This document shows positions 10,498 through 21,817 of a stretch of DNA of 64,000 nucleotides, piece by piece. Source of the stretch: Symbiodinium sp. CCMP2592 (Eukaryota > Sar > Dinophyceae > Suessiales > Symbiodiniaceae); the NCBI GenBank assembly GCA_905221615.1, contig CAJNDT010000602.1, positions 322,986 through 386,985 of the forward strand, given 5' to 3'. The first letter of the stretch is position 1, and each line of letters opens with the position of its first letter. The position numbers were made by a program, and so were the translations under genes. The notes beneath the pieces are model-generated. The model did no database searches, was not told where the DNA came from, and saw nothing but the letters and a program-made list of their open reading frames with translations.

Positions 10498-11929
10498 GAC
10501 CTGGAAAACTTCAAAGTGGAAGGATGCTTCAGCGAACGCCCGACGTCCGAGACTACCCTGGCTTCAACTTTTGGAATCGGGTTTCGGGAAATATTGATAC
10601 TATCTACCATTGCGTATCTAACTATATGAAACTATGTTGTATATGTAGAGACGATAACCACTGGATACCCCTGGAAGGGTCGAGGGATGTTGAATGCTAC
10701 ACCTCAGCATGGGGAGGCAGATTCAATGGCTGCGTAAAAGTCTGCCGGTATTCGGCCCTTTGCCCACATCGCTCAAGTCTTGGGGCGCACAGCTTCAGGA
10801 CTGCTCTGTGTCTAACATCATTTCAAGATGTACCGTATGAAAGCCCTGTGCTAATTCTCAAGGCCCCTGTATTCTGTAACCTGCACCCTCTGTTGCCGAG
10901 AAACCAAGCCCTTGAACATGGACCACTGAATCCCTAAACTCTACATCTCCAAAGCCGAGCCATACCTAAAACGCAGGTGCGTCATCCCGAACCCCAAACC
11001 TTTTTTCCCTGAAGCCCTCTGAACCTTAAGCCCCAAAACTCTAAAACCCTAAACCTTCGCCGAGCTTTTATGGAACCCCCACGGAGGCCACGTACTGCTC
11101 TTCAAAGGAACGCACATACAACTCTGAGAAACCCTAAACCACAAAACCCTAAACGCTAAACTCCCAAACCCAAAACCCTAAACACCGAAACCCTAAAATC
11201 CTCAAACCCTAAACCCTACTATAGATCCCTTAAAGGAACCCTACAGGTCAAGACACTTTCCCAAGCGCCGGCTCTCGGTGCAAACGCAGAACTGAAGCTC
11301 CGGCTTGTGCTGAAAGGCGCCTGGGCTTTGGGGATTCGTGGGTTTTAGGGTTTAGGGGTTTAGGGTCTGTAGGGTTTAGGGTTGAGGGTCTGTAGGGTTT
11401 AGGGTTTCAGGATTTTCGAAGGCGCCTAGGCTTTGAGATTGTTCGGGGTTTTTAGGCTTCGGATTGGGGTTTAGGGTTTATCAGGTTTAGGGATCCTTTA
11501 AAGGGATGGGGCTCAAGTGCTCTACGCTAACCACCCAAAACTCTCCTGGTGTAGAGAAACATGCAACGACATCATAACAAGGAGCCCGAAAAGAAGAACC
11601 TAACAAGATATGTTTAGGGTGTCGTGCCACCGACAATGCAGTCATCAGCCGAGTAACAGTATGCCGTCAGCAGAGGCGCCTGTCGGGTGAGAGCGACCCT
11701 TTCTTGGGTTTGAGGATCTGAGGCTTCAGCCCCGTTCCGCTCTGTCTGTCAAAAACATGCAAGCACTCCGGGCGACAGTTTACAAGGGTGGAGACTTTTT
11801 TGGGGCCCTTTTATTTTTTTCTTTTGGGCCCTTTCTTTTTGTTTTTGGTTGGTGCTTTCCTTGGGCTTCTAGGGAAAACCCTCTTTTTTCGGTTTTCCTA
11901 CTGAAAAAACTATTTTCCTTGCCTCTCTC
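10498..11929. other. Non-coding, telomere-like repeats
   Basis: Degenerate CCCTAAA units at about 11000-11230 and TTTAGGG units at about 11340-11490 face each other, an inverted arrangement. Open frames at 10524-10937 and from 11757 show no domain and the second runs into AT repeats, so none is called a gene. Confidence 0.6.
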
Positions 11930-12752
11930 TCTATATATATATATAGTATATATATATATATATACAGTATATATATATATATATATATATACACTATATA
12001 TACTGCACATACTCAATATATATATATATATATATAATATACTATATATACGACATGTACTATATACATATACTATATATACTACATATACTATATATAC
12101 TATATATATATATACTATATATACTATATGTATATATACTTTATACACTTTTTGTACTGTATGTATTATATGTAATATAGGTACTTTATGTACTATACAT
12201 ACTATATATGCTATATATATATACTATACATGTATATATATATATATATGTATATAGTACATATATATAATATATATATATTATATAATATATATATCAT
12301 TATAGATATATATTATATATAGTATATTACATATAGATATATATTATACTATAAATATACTATATATATATATATATACTATATAATATATATATATATT
12401 ACATGTATATATATATATATATATAATCTATATATATGATATAATAAAGATATGCTAGAATATCTTTATATTACTTAGTATATATTATATATATATTATA
12501 TGATATATATATATGCTATTTATATATATATATATACTATATAATATATAAATTATATATATATAATATATATATATACTAGATTATATATTATATACAC
12601 TATAAATAAATATATATATATATATATATACACACTATATATACTGTATATATATACTGTATATATACTGTATATATACAAAAAAACACAGATATATCTC
12701 TATATATACTATATACTATATATATATATATATATATATATATCTGTATATA

Positions 12753-12791
<39 letters not shown>

Positions 12792-12933
12792 ATATATGCT
12801 AAAAATACTCCATTTATATACTGTACATATACTTTATATACTATACATATATATATATATTGTATATACTGTATATACTATATATAATGCATATACCATA
12901 TATGTATACTCTATATGTATATATATATATGGA
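11930..12933. repeat. 1-kb TA-rich microsatellite block
   Basis: Nearly uninterrupted TATA/ATAC dinucleotide-type repeats with short variations. It ends before a CCCCCCCC tract at about 12938. Confidence 0.97.
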
Positions 12934-13189
12934 CACACCCCCCCCCATGACCTACCTCGGCCTCTTTTCCATTGTAAATACCGTCAAAACCTTCTCTTGG
13001 CAGGGATTCGCGTTTGGCATACGATTCGTGTTTTGCGTAATTTTCGGGGATGATACCTTCTCTATCATGGCTGATGTGAAGTCATGTCTCTTTACAACGT
13101 CGTGCCTATTCATGTCCGCTTTCAAATTCATATGCCTGTATTCATAAGCAAGAAACATTAAAAGAAACCATACGATACGACGGCGGAAA

Positions 13190-13615
13190 CCAAAAAACCA
13201 AAAATCCAAAAATCCAAAGCCTTTCTGAGGGGCCCGAAACTTTTGGATTTTTTGGTTTTCCTAGGTCTTTTTTGGTTTTTTGGGCTTTGCCTTGGCGAAA
13301 CCATGGCTTTTTTTTGGATTTTCGGTGGAAAACCAAAAAAACACAAGGTTTTTTTGGTTTTTCTGCTGTGTCTCTCGTGAAAAACCAAAAAACACCTGTG
13401 TTTTTTTGGATTTCTGCTGGAAAACCAAAAAAACCTTGGATTTTTTTGGATTTCTGCTGGAAAACCAAAAAAACCTTGGATTTTTTTGGTTTTCTGTTGG
13501 AAAACCAAAAAAACCCTAGGAAAACCAAAAAATCCAAAAGTTTCGACCCCCCTGACAAAGGTTTTGGATTTTTGGTTTTTTGGTTTTTTGGATTTTTGGT
13601 TCTCGGAGCCTTAGA
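13190..13615. repeat. 40-bp minisatellite with palindromic AAAACCAAAAAA/TTTTTTGGTTTT
   Basis: A unit of about 40 bp, GGATTTCTGCTGGAAAACC followed by A7 and CCTTGGATTTTTTT, repeats several times. A-rich and T-rich halves make each unit self-complementary. Peptides in both strands (repeated GFPAEIQKN or WKTKKTLDF) are consequences of the repeat. Confidence 0.9.
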
Positions 13616-13679
13616 GCCAATACAGCGCGCAGCATGCTTGATCGGAAATGGTTTCGTTGTTTACGCGCAGTAGTCTTCA

Positions 13680-14688
13680 GATGTGCATTAGGCATTAGTG
13701 TTAGTATTAGTATCTGCGTTCTAGCGTGTTGATTCGTGTTACTGTTAGTGTTGGTGTCAGTGTCAATGTCAATTCCAATGTCAGCGTTAGTATTAGTCTG
13801 AATATAAGTCTATACAATAGGTGTACTAATGGTAGTGTTAATGTCTAGTGTGAGTTTTAGTATTCGTATTAGTCTTGGTCTTAGTCTCTGCCTTATTCTT
13901 AGTGTTAATATTAACCAGTGTATAGTCTCATAGTCTATGGTAACATTGGAATAGTAGTATACGAGTATATTATTTATTGGTATGTGAAAATACAGATTCT
14001 TTGGTACATTGATGTGTCTGTTTTTTGTATTTGGTTTGAACGTGATTATTAGTATTCGTAGGAGCATTAATATTGGTATCAATAGCAGTATCGCTGTTCA
14101 TACTATGCATAATCGTATTAGCTGGAGTATCAAGTGGTAATACTGCTATTCATGTTAGTGTAGGTTTTTTTAATGTGAATATAAATACTGAGAATAATTA
14201 ATAAGACTATGCGCATTAATCTGCGGAGGAACTGTATCACTTATGTGCATATTAGTATTAATGTTAGCATTTGCGTGTATATTGGTAACAAATAAAGAAT
14301 AAAATTACTATCAATATGGGTATGTTTTTTAATATTCGTAGGAACACTAGTATTCATATTAGTATCGGTAGTACTGAAAGTACCCGTCTTCGTAAAAGTA
14401 TTTGTAATCATACTAATTCATATTAGTACGAGTATTAAGATGAATTATGATGCGCATATGAATACTTTCGAAGGAAATGCTGACCTTAATACGAATACCC
14501 ATATTAATGTCCTATTATGTATAATCGCAGTAGCCTGAGTATTGGTATGAATATTCGGACAAGTATTAGTATTCCAAACAACTAGTACTATTAGTATTCA
14601 TATTGAGAACAGTTAATAAGAATATGCGTATTAGTATCCCCAGGAGTGTTAATATTCCCATCAGCACTACTATTCGAATTAGTAGTGC
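13680..14688. repeat. Degenerate TTAGTATTAGTATTCG array
   Basis: About 1 kb of diverged six-base-type TTAGTA/TTCGTA units. Related sequence resumes at 21862-21975 on the far side of the KDZ transposon, so the transposon interrupted this array. Confidence 0.8.
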
Positions 14689-14696
14689 AATTTTTA
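14689..14696. repeat. Target-site duplication, left (AATTTTTA)
   Basis: Identical to 21854-21861 at the other end of the element. An 8-bp duplication is what KDZ/Zisupton-type transposases are reported to make. Confidence 0.85.
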
Positions 14697-14732
14697 GAGA
14701 CTGGTACGCCGTGGCGGCGCGTATTTTCGAGG
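14697..14732 (+). repeat. Left terminal inverted repeat of KDZ element
   Basis: It begins GAGACTGGTACGCCGTGGCG and ends TTTTCGAGG. Its mismatches to the right end are positions 1, 4, 5, 15, 24 and 27. Confidence 0.85.
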
Positions 14733-15126
14733 AATTCAGTGTTTTTCCTCGAGTTTTTTACTATAGAAATGGCTTCATCATACTCCCCAGAATACACTAG
14801 CAAACATTTGCATGACGTCTTAACGCAGTATTATTCTCAACAGCTGAACTGACGCCCGCACAAGCAGCACGCTGAGGATCCGACCTTGGCGGAGATAACT
14901 ACTTAGTAACTACTTTAATCCTGTTATTCTCATAGCCCACCAAGGGCGCGGAGACAGCAATTCTCAGTTTGCACAGAGTTATCAGCTGCTTCGCTCACTC
15001 TTCTTCTTTGGTCACCCCTCGGACTTGTCGCAGCAAGAGACAGTCGACTAGAAGTCAAAATTTGTACACGTATGTCAGGCTTCTTTCTTCGATGAAGCAA
15101 ACTGGCATGTTGTCGGATAGAGCTTC

Positions 15127-18100
15127 CTACTTCGAGGACGCTGGACGCTTCGCCATGCAGGCTGCTGGCCTCCGCAAGCAAACCTTTGCAGTTGGACGAC
15201 GGAAAACTTTCGAGGCGAATGATTTGCTGCAACTGTACGGCTGAGAACGGCGGCGCTTACGGCCTGAACTGAATGGGCTGAGGTGACTCACACTGTTCTT
15301 GCGGATCAACTCGTTATGCTTCTGCACGTAGAAGAGAACATAGAAGAAATGCGTCTGCGGAGACATGGTATTGAATGTTCTGGCATAATTGCGAAACCAA
15401 GCGAAGGTTTGCTCAGCCACAGAGGTATTCACCTCTCTCAATCTCTTGTCCAACTTTTTGTGCACCAAGGGCGAGCACGGACAAGTTGTACCATGACCAT
15501 GTGCGTGGAACTTATCGACGCAGAAATACTTAATGTCCCGGAGCATGTCCGACCTTCGCACTGCTTGCAAAGCGCAGCACATGCGGTCATAGATGATACA
15601 ATCCAAGACAGGAAGAATTTCAGCCGCATCTTCAAGCATCCTAACTGCCAGGTCATTGTTCTCAGGGTGGATCATCTCCTGCACACCAACGATGAGGCCG
15701 GACTCTGGATGAATAGCCATAAACCACCCATTTGTGCGCTTTTTGACTGTGCCGTCCTTCCGTGGCCGTCCGCCATGGGCAGGAGTAATAGTAGAACACC
15801 TGGATGAAACCTTTTCATGGCCATCGATCACGAGCTCGTACATAGACTTACTCTCCTTAACAGTAATCTCATTGGATTGGAACCACTTGTGATATTCCTG
15901 CACGAAGTTGTCAGCAAGCGGCTTCTCCAAACAGATCGACAGGAGTTTCTTGTCGGTGTCCTGGTCCGACAAGTCGCACCACATGAGCTCGCCGACCTGT
16001 AGGACATTGAGATACAACTGTGCGGTAGAGTATTCTAGCCGCCATCGAGCATGCTCATTTTCGTCTTTCCACATGACTTCCTTTTGCGCAAAGTTGATAG
16101 CATGGACACTGATATGCCCACGAAACTGCAGCATGCCATGATAATCCAGGAAAGATCGAGTGAAGACCGTCTTGGGATTCACGAAAACAAATTCCAGATC
16201 ACTTGCATGAGAGCTGTTGATCTTGTTGCCGTCCACCCAACGGTAGTTGTAGTGGTGCAATGTTGCACAATTGCGATTGGAGCATTTCTTTGTCAAATGT
16301 TCCACATGATGTACCCCGTCGAGAGCATATAAGCGTGCTTCGATCACACGCTCTTTCCGAATAGAGGCACCACACTCCAAGCACGTCTGCAGGGGTGAGG
16401 ATAGCACCAGTCTATCTGGACAGTGTACATCCACTTTCATTGTGATTGAGGCTTGCGACGCAGGTCGTTTGCAAGGTCCTGATCCACGAAGGTCATAGGC
16501 TGCGTGATGATCCAGAGCAACATCGTGGGTAAGCGTCTGAAGACGAAACCAAGACAGATTCTCCATGGAGGACACAATCTGAGACAGGATCTGGAAGGTG
16601 GTGTGCAAATGACGCCCGCTAGACTCAGAATCCACGACACATACTGTCGAGTCGCCCAGGAATCGGATGCCACTCCAATGTCCACCACCTGGAGCTGCTT
16701 GATGGACAATGAGGTTACCGTTGAGGGTATTCACCTCGCTCAGATCCACTTCCTCCATGTAGATCATGCGGTATGCGTCTTGCGGAGCGCGCTGCGAACT
16801 GTACCTCATGTGCTCGTTGAATTCCCTAGCGGAGATATCACCTTCATCTTCCGTAACCTCCAAGAGGTCAGTGTCGCAGTCAGGCTGGAGCACAGCAATC
16901 ACGTAGTGCAAGCAAGACGAGGTTGGCCCTTGCAAGTTAGCCCGGCAGATACTCCAAAGTCCAAGATCCTTGCGAATCAACAGCCTTGCTATGCTTGACA
17001 GCTCCGTGCCGGAAGGCCACGACTTGATGGCCATGGGAATCACACTCGCTTCACATGCCCGACACGCTTCGACGACATCCAACTCTGCAGCAAGACTGTC
17101 GCATTCAACATAGCACCCATCGAAGAGCAGCATTTGCACAGAGTCTCCCATGTGCTCTGACATGATGTGCATGAGCTTCGCCTCCTCAAAAGACAGCAGA
17201 GCTGAGAGCCGACTGAACTCTGGATTAGGACGATCTTCATAAAGATCAGCGAATACTCTGGCAGTCGGCATCTTCAGTAACAGCATAGCGGCACGCTGTA
17301 CCTCGTCACAAAGCTTGAGCAAATATGGGATTTCAACCGAAGGCCGGCCACCGTAGAAAATGCGAATAAGCTCTACCTTCGCTTCCTCAACGGTACACTC
17401 CGAATACTGTGCCAGAGATTCTCTCCACTGTTTGTAGAACTGCACGACCTTGTTCAGCATGGGGAACTTGTCCTCATCCCAAAGTGCAGATTCGCGCAGC
17501 TTCGAAACTAATAGACGAGGATGGCACGAAGGAGCGTCGACTTCGGCGCAGTGAGAGCCGAAGGCAATGAACCTTGCTTCACGCGTGAGCTTTTGACCAG
17601 AAGGTCCTCGCGACAACAAGCGTCCATAATGAGGTCGTCTGTAGTAGGCGATGTCAATGCTGGAGAAGTCTCCATTAACCAATCCGTCTCGACGATGCCG
17701 AGCAATGTAAGCTTCCAGGAGATCTGGACGACGATCATTGCCAGCTTGCGCGTAGGCGATGAGCGCAGTCAAATTCACTTTCTCCTGCAAGCGGAGTTCA
17801 CTATTACGCCCGAGCGCACTGAGATCTTCGACGATAGTTTTGTTTTGTCGGATAATTTGTGCGTCATGGTGGAAGGCTGCCCCTGTCCACTTCTCCTGCG
17901 TGTGCAGCAAGTCAAAGGGATCGCCCCATTCCGTCCAGGACCCGTACTTGTCGATGCCGCCGTGATTGTCCATGGCCACCTGTAGTTTTGTCCAATCCAG
18001 AAGGAGCTTGTGGAAACAACCATGATCCACTTGCTTCAAGAGGATCACGTCAGCGTTGTCCACGGCCTCGATAAGATAAAAAAGTTTAGTCCGCTTTCCT

Positions 18101-20154
18101 TTCGACGAGTATATGGCTCCTGGCAAAGCCTCAATCTTGTGGATGAGGTACTCCTTCAACACTCTTTTCCAGGGCGTCTGCGAATGAGCAGCAATGACTA
18201 GTCTATTGAACTCATTCACATCATCCGTCTCGTCTCCAGGAGGCGGAGCATTGCCGCCCGCAAGGCGTGAAGCTAGCCACTTGGTATCACGAACAAGATC
18301 GGCATGAACACCGGCGAGGTCGTTGATCATTCTCAAAGACTCTGCTAACGACGTTTCCTGGAAGAACGGAATGCAGTATTCCCGTAGGAACAGGGCGGCC
18401 GTTATCTCATGTGATAGGAAAGCAGATAGTTCGTCCTGTGGAATCAACAGGAAGACGCCGTTGTCTGTGTCCACCTCATTGACATCACTGACGAGTTTCC
18501 CCTTCCCCATGCGAAGACACACGATACGTCTCTCCAGCTGCTGGCAGCATTTGTTGCGATCGCGAGCTTCCTCAATTGTGGGTATGTTGTCATAATTTAA
18601 CTCCTGCACCTTCAAGCTCTCACCAAATTTGCGCTTAGTGGTGAAGCCGTAGTTGACCCGACAGTCGATGTCTTCGTCAACTACGAATCGCTTCCATAGG
18701 TCGGCATGGAAGGAAGACTTATGATCCATCTCTTGGATGCGAACATTGGCCATGTTCCATGCCAACTCCGCAGATTTGCGGAATTCCGACCGGTCCAAGA
18801 AGACCCCACAATCCAATGTGGAGGAAGCAAGGTCCCCGAACAAGGTGCGATCCAATATTGCCTCCATTCCTTTACCATCGCCACCTTTGCCGATCTGGAA
18901 GATCATTTTGGAAGTGCATACTCGCTTGAAGGCTGCGTGGAGGAAGCACAACTTGATTTGGAATCCATGTTCGTTCTTGTAATACAGAGACTCGAGGAAG
19001 AGACGAAGCCTGATACGGAAGTTGTTGACATCAATGTTGGGGTTCTGTGCGATCACATGTTCATACAGGTAGCGGTAGTTCAGTTTCAAGTAGCAATTCC
19101 GATCACGTGCTTTCGGAGCCACATCCCAATTCTCGTCGAGGTACACGTCCGTGAAACAGACGCCTGTCGATCTAGGCATAGGTGTATCCCACTCCAAGAG
19201 AAACAACTTTGTTAGAGGCTTTGAGGAGATTTCGCTTTCCCAGGTCTTCCGATATTGAGCGAGCATATCGGCGACACGGCGAGACCATTTGGCATGCCAC
19301 GCCTTGTTTCCTGTAGCTTTGCGAAGATGATCACTGTTAGCCTTGGCGACGCCACATAGCTCTTTAATCACATCCACGGACTGTTGAAGAAGATGTCGAA
19401 TCACATTGAGCACTTCGGCGCCGGCGGCTTCCCAACTCCATTGGGACTCTCGCTCTGCCGCCGCCAAGTCCAGAGAGACTTGAACAAACAAGCCCTCCAA
19501 GGCCATCAGCAAATCCCATGCATCGATGGACAAGTTCTCACAGCGAACCCAAGCACCGTCCTCGTACCGAAAAGCTTGTCGACAATGAGCCCTCCAGTTA
19601 TGGCCATCAATCAACATAGCCAACATAAGCTTCTGTTTGTTAGACATGCAATAGTTTGCGGCATCCATGTCACAGATGTAGTTGGCAATGGACACGAGTT
19701 TGCAGGTCTCCGGTGCGAAGTCCGGAAAGGAGTTACGACCCCACTGCATGTAGTGCTCGTACATGGCTGGCATTGTGATCGCGTTCGGGTTGACGGGTGC
19801 CGGCGCCAAGATGTGTGGGGCAGGAGGGTCGATCTCCAAATCAGAGAAGGCGCGAAACCTCATCATGACACAAAGTAAGAAGTACACAGATATATGCTCG
19901 GACCTGCATAACATTGCATGGGATATCTGCGTCTGAGACCCCAACAGATTTGCACCTCTGAGACGTTTCGCTGGACGAGGTGAAGGAGAAGACCCCGCCA
20001 TGTGAGGATACTCCTCCTGCATGAGATGTTCCAACTGACTCTCCAAAGAATTGGACATGTCAGCACTGACGACAAGGGGCGCGCGAATGAAGTTGTAGCT
20101 TGAAAGCTCGAGAAATGCTGAGGCATTAACAGACAACAAGGATGGAATGTCCAT
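15127..20154 (-). CDS. Helicase-polymerase-protease-like-KDZ transposase polyprotein (1675 aa)
   Basis: A true ATG at 20152-20154 opens an uninterrupted frame. Residues ~400-560 form an SF3 (D5-like) helicase: Walker A GKGGDGKG (422-429), Walker B RIQEMD (472-477), motif C LNYDNIP (519-525) and arginines 542/543. Residues ~840-1020 resemble a family-A-like polymerase palm: GRLLSRGPSGQ (844-854), motif A EVDAPSCHP with D873, K926/YGG (934-936), and FDG with D1012. Residues ~1078-1180 have papain/Josephin order C1081, H1159-W, D1175. Residues ~1240-1620 are a KDZ transposase: Cys cluster 1258/1261/1291/1296, D1444 (VIDGH), D1523 (IYDRMC), the Cys/His stretch 1545-1560, and the hallmark NTSVAEQTF with E1581. 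A basic tail follows. The protein would act in the nucleus on the element's own ends. Transposase assignment is firm, helicase good, polymerase and protease moderate. It has no introns, unlike nearby host genes. Confidence 0.88.
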   Translation of the reverse strand: MDIPSLLSVNASAFLELSSYNFIRAPLVVSADMSNSLESQLEHLMQEEYPHMAGSSPSPRPAKRLRGANLLGSQTQISHAMLCRSEHISVYFLLCVMMRFRAFSDLEIDPPAPHILAPAPVNPNAITMPAMYEHYMQWGRNSFPDFAPETCKLVSIANYICDMDAANYCMSNKQKLMLAMLIDGHNWRAHCRQAFRYEDGAWVRCENLSIDAWDLLMALEGLFVQVSLDLAAAERESQWSWEAAGAEVLNVIRHLLQQSVDVIKELCGVAKANSDHLRKATGNKAWHAKWSRRVADMLAQYRKTWESEISSKPLTKLFLLEWDTPMPRSTGVCFTDVYLDENWDVAPKARDRNCYLKLNYRYLYEHVIAQNPNIDVNNFRIRLRLFLESLYYKNEHGFQIKLCFLHAAFKRVCTSKMIFQIGKGGDGKGMEAILDRTLFGDLASSTLDCGVFLDRSEFRKSAELAWNMANVRIQEMDHKSSFHADLWKRFVVDEDIDCRVNYGFTTKRKFGESLKVQELNYDNIPTIEEARDRNKCCQQLERRIVCLRMGKGKLVSDVNEVDTDNGVFLLIPQDELSAFLSHEITAALFLREYCIPFFQETSLAESLRMINDLAGVHADLVRDTKWLASRLAGGNAPPPGDETDDVNEFNRLVIAAHSQTPWKRVLKEYLIHKIEALPGAIYSSKGKRTKLFYLIEAVDNADVILLKQVDHGCFHKLLLDWTKLQVAMDNHGGIDKYGSWTEWGDPFDLLHTQEKWTGAAFHHDAQIIRQNKTIVEDLSALGRNSELRLQEKVNLTALIAYAQAGNDRRPDLLEAYIARHRRDGLVNGDFSSIDIAYYRRPHYGRLLSRGPSGQKLTREARFIAFGSHCAEVDAPSCHPRLLVSKLRESALWDEDKFPMLNKVVQFYKQWRESLAQYSECTVEEAKVELIRIFYGGRPSVEIPYLLKLCDEVQRAAMLLLKMPTARVFADLYEDRPNPEFSRLSALLSFEEAKLMHIMSEHMGDSVQMLLFDGCYVECDSLAAELDVVEACRACEASVIPMAIKSWPSGTELSSIARLLIRKDLGLWSICRANLQGPTSSCLHYVIAVLQPDCDTDLLEVTEDEGDISAREFNEHMRYSSQRAPQDAYRMIYMEEVDLSEVNTLNGNLIVHQAAPGGGHWSGIRFLGDSTVCVVDSESSGRHLHTTFQILSQIVSSMENLSWFRLQTLTHDVALDHHAAYDLRGSGPCKRPASQASITMKVDVHCPDRLVLSSPLQTCLECGASIRKERVIEARLYALDGVHHVEHLTKKCSNRNCATLHHYNYRWVDGNKINSSHASDLEFVFVNPKTVFTRSFLDYHGMLQFRGHISVHAINFAQKEVMWKDENEHARWRLEYSTAQLYLNVLQVGELMWCDLSDQDTDKKLLSICLEKPLADNFVQEYHKWFQSNEITVKESKSMYELVIDGHEKVSSRCSTITPAHGGRPRKDGTVKKRTNGWFMAIHPESGLIVGVQEMIHPENNDLAVRMLEDAAEILPVLDCIIYDRMCCALQAVRRSDMLRDIKYFCVDKFHAHGHGTTCPCSPLVHKKLDKRLREVNTSVAEQTFAWFRNYARTFNTMSPQTHFFYVLFYVQKHNELIRKNSVSHLSPFSSGRKRRRSQPYSCSKSFASKVFRRPTAKVCLRRPAACMAKRPASSK

Positions 20155-20456
20155 GCATAGGCTACGATACTACACGGACATGCCAGGTCGTTGGTATGCG
20201 ACAAGAGACTGAGCTGAGTCGAAGACAAATAGACGGATGATCAGGAAGAAGATGGATGACCTTCCAGTAGCAAGAAAAGCATGATGCAGAAGGGCATCCT
20301 TCGTGAAGAATTACCTTCCTGTGAGAAAAAGACGTGCATATGTACAATGCCGTATTAGAGCCTTCCTATTGCTGCTGTACATCCTCTTCCTCATCGTGAG
20401 CCCTGTACCTTGTCTCTATTGTTCCCTCAGTTCCTATTCTCTTGTTTCGTGTCTGT

Positions 20457-20598
20457 CCCCTTCGCCCCTTGTCCCCTTTGTCCCCCTTTGTCCCCCTCTG
20501 TCCCCCTTTGTCCCCCTTTGTCCCCCTTTGTCCCCCTTTGTCCCCTTTGTCCTCTTCTGTTCCCCGTCTGTCCCCCTTTGTCCCTCTCTGTCCCCTGT
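20457..20598 (-). repeat. G-rich 10-bp minisatellite, predicted G-quadruplex array
   Basis: On the plus strand TCCCCCTTTG repeats about 12 times with minor variants; on the minus strand this reads GGGGGACAAA, giving many G5 runs 5 bases apart. It lies about 300 bp upstream of the transposase ATG, inside the element and on its sense strand. It could influence transcription or replication of the element, which is inference. Confidence 0.85.
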
Positions 20599-20730
20599 CC
20601 TTGGCTTCTGTCTCTCCTCGGCTTTGTAAACTAGAACATGTAACAGTAATGTACACATCGTCATACGCCTAGATTGCCGTCACAGTGCATACTGACCGAC
20701 AGATTTTTCTGTCTTTGCTCGCAAGCGTAA

Positions 20731-21270
20731 CTAGTTGCAGCCATCATTATATGCACTCAACTCGGCCTCATCCCACATGAGACCAGGAGGCGGAAAAGTT
20801 GACTCGGGAAAGGCTACTGCGCTGCAGCGGCTGCGCTTCCAGTTTGGCTCTTCTCCTTTGGAGAACCAACTGTGCTGAGACCAAAAAGTATTCGACCAGG
20901 ATTCGTTGCGTCCTTTAGACGACCAACGCCCCCCGCTCCAATACTTGGTCTTGGCGACACGCGCGGCGATTTCCTCTCTCTCGGCTTTACGTGCTCTCTT
21001 TCTTGCAGCTTTCTCACTCTCCAGCCGCAACCGTTCTACACGAGTGCGCTCCAACTCGAGCTCCGTAGCTGTGAAACTTTTCCGTGGAGTCGACGGTTTA
21101 TTAGACGGACGGGATGCCTTTGATGAAGTAGGCCGCGTTCGGCTAGGGAGAGATGTCGGCTGCCTATGCGGTGACTGTGGCTTCGGAGACTCACTGGACT
21201 TCGGCTTCGGCGGGCAGGTGCAGCGATCCCGCCCCCACTTCTGACATCCAGAGCATTTCGTACGAACCAT
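20731..21270 (-). CDS. Small Cys-rich, basic protein of KDZ element
   Basis: The first ATG in this frame is at 21268-21270 and gives about 179 aa; the frame is open further upstream but lacks ATG. The N-terminus has MVRTKCSGCQKWGRDRCTC (Cys-x2-Cys-x6-Cys-x-Cys), which may bind zinc. A Pro/Ser/Arg-rich segment follows, then a charged helix rich in Glu/Arg/Ala (about residues 85-125) and a Trp/Ser-rich tail. It is upstream of the transposase ORF on the same strand. No family was recognised; a DNA- or protein-binding accessory role is only a guess. It could alternatively be an upstream exon of the transposase. Confidence 0.45.
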   Translation of the reverse strand: MVRTKCSGCQKWGRDRCTCPPKPKSSESPKPQSPHRQPTSLPSRTRPTSSKASRPSNKPSTPRKSFTATELELERTRVERLRLESEKAARKRARKAEREEIAARVAKTKYWSGGRWSSKGRNESWSNTFWSQHSWFSKGEEPNWKRSRCSAVAFPESTFPPPGLMWDEAELSAYNDGCN

Positions 21271-21484
21271 GGCGCGCGCGTGAGATAGGAACTCGATGGA
21301 TAATAGGAAATTCTGCGGCAAATATGTGTAAGCTTACGGTAAGTGCAGTACATATACGGATAAAAAAGCCAAGCACCGCCAACGCTGAAGTTGAGGTCGC
21401 GACCTGAAACGCTATTATTTAGGGTATATGTGAGGATACAACAGCTCGGATACAAGGATTTGCCGGGCATGACAGGGGTTTCTT

Positions 21485-21592
21485 GGGGGGGGGGGGGGGG
21501 GGGCGCCAAAAAAAAAAAAAAAAAAAAAAAATTAAGGATATGCTTTATTATTTTTTTTTTTTTTTTTTTTTTTTCCCCCCCCCCCCCCCCCC
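21485..21592. repeat. Homopolymer inverted repeat G19-A24 / T24-C18
   Basis: G19 (21485-21503), CGCC, A24 (21508-21531), a 19-base spacer, T24 (21551-21574), then C18 (21575-21592). The two halves are nearly perfect complements and would form a hairpin or cruciform of more than 40 bp. It lies about 260 bp inside the right end of the KDZ element. Exact run lengths may be affected by sequencing. Confidence 0.85.
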
Positions 21593-21817
21593 ACCAGGGG
21601 CCCTTCTAGCTCGGCCTGAGCAGCCGTACATGGAGTATTATATTGTAACTTCGTACTGCAGCAAACACGTAGCTCACAAGATAGAAACGCTCATACGAAA
21701 GACATACCTACAGGCATACAGTAGAGAATAACATTGCCAGCACAACGAAAGGCCTACCTAGAAGCATGCAATGGAGAAGAACAAAGTCAACATCCTGAAA
21801 ACGACTGAAACCTGCAA

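Noticed and set aside
11757..12257. 166-codon plus-strand frame
   Set aside because: Two thirds is translated TA repeat (Tyr/Ile), and the remainder shows no domain.
13142..13673. Frames encoding repeated GFPAEIQKN or FGFLLENQKN peptides
   Set aside because: Both strands are open because the 40-bp unit is self-complementary; no other evidence of a gene.
20366..20672. Gly/Lys/Asp- or Pro/Cys-rich frames through the TCCCCCTTTG array
   Set aside because: Minisatellite translation in several frames at once.
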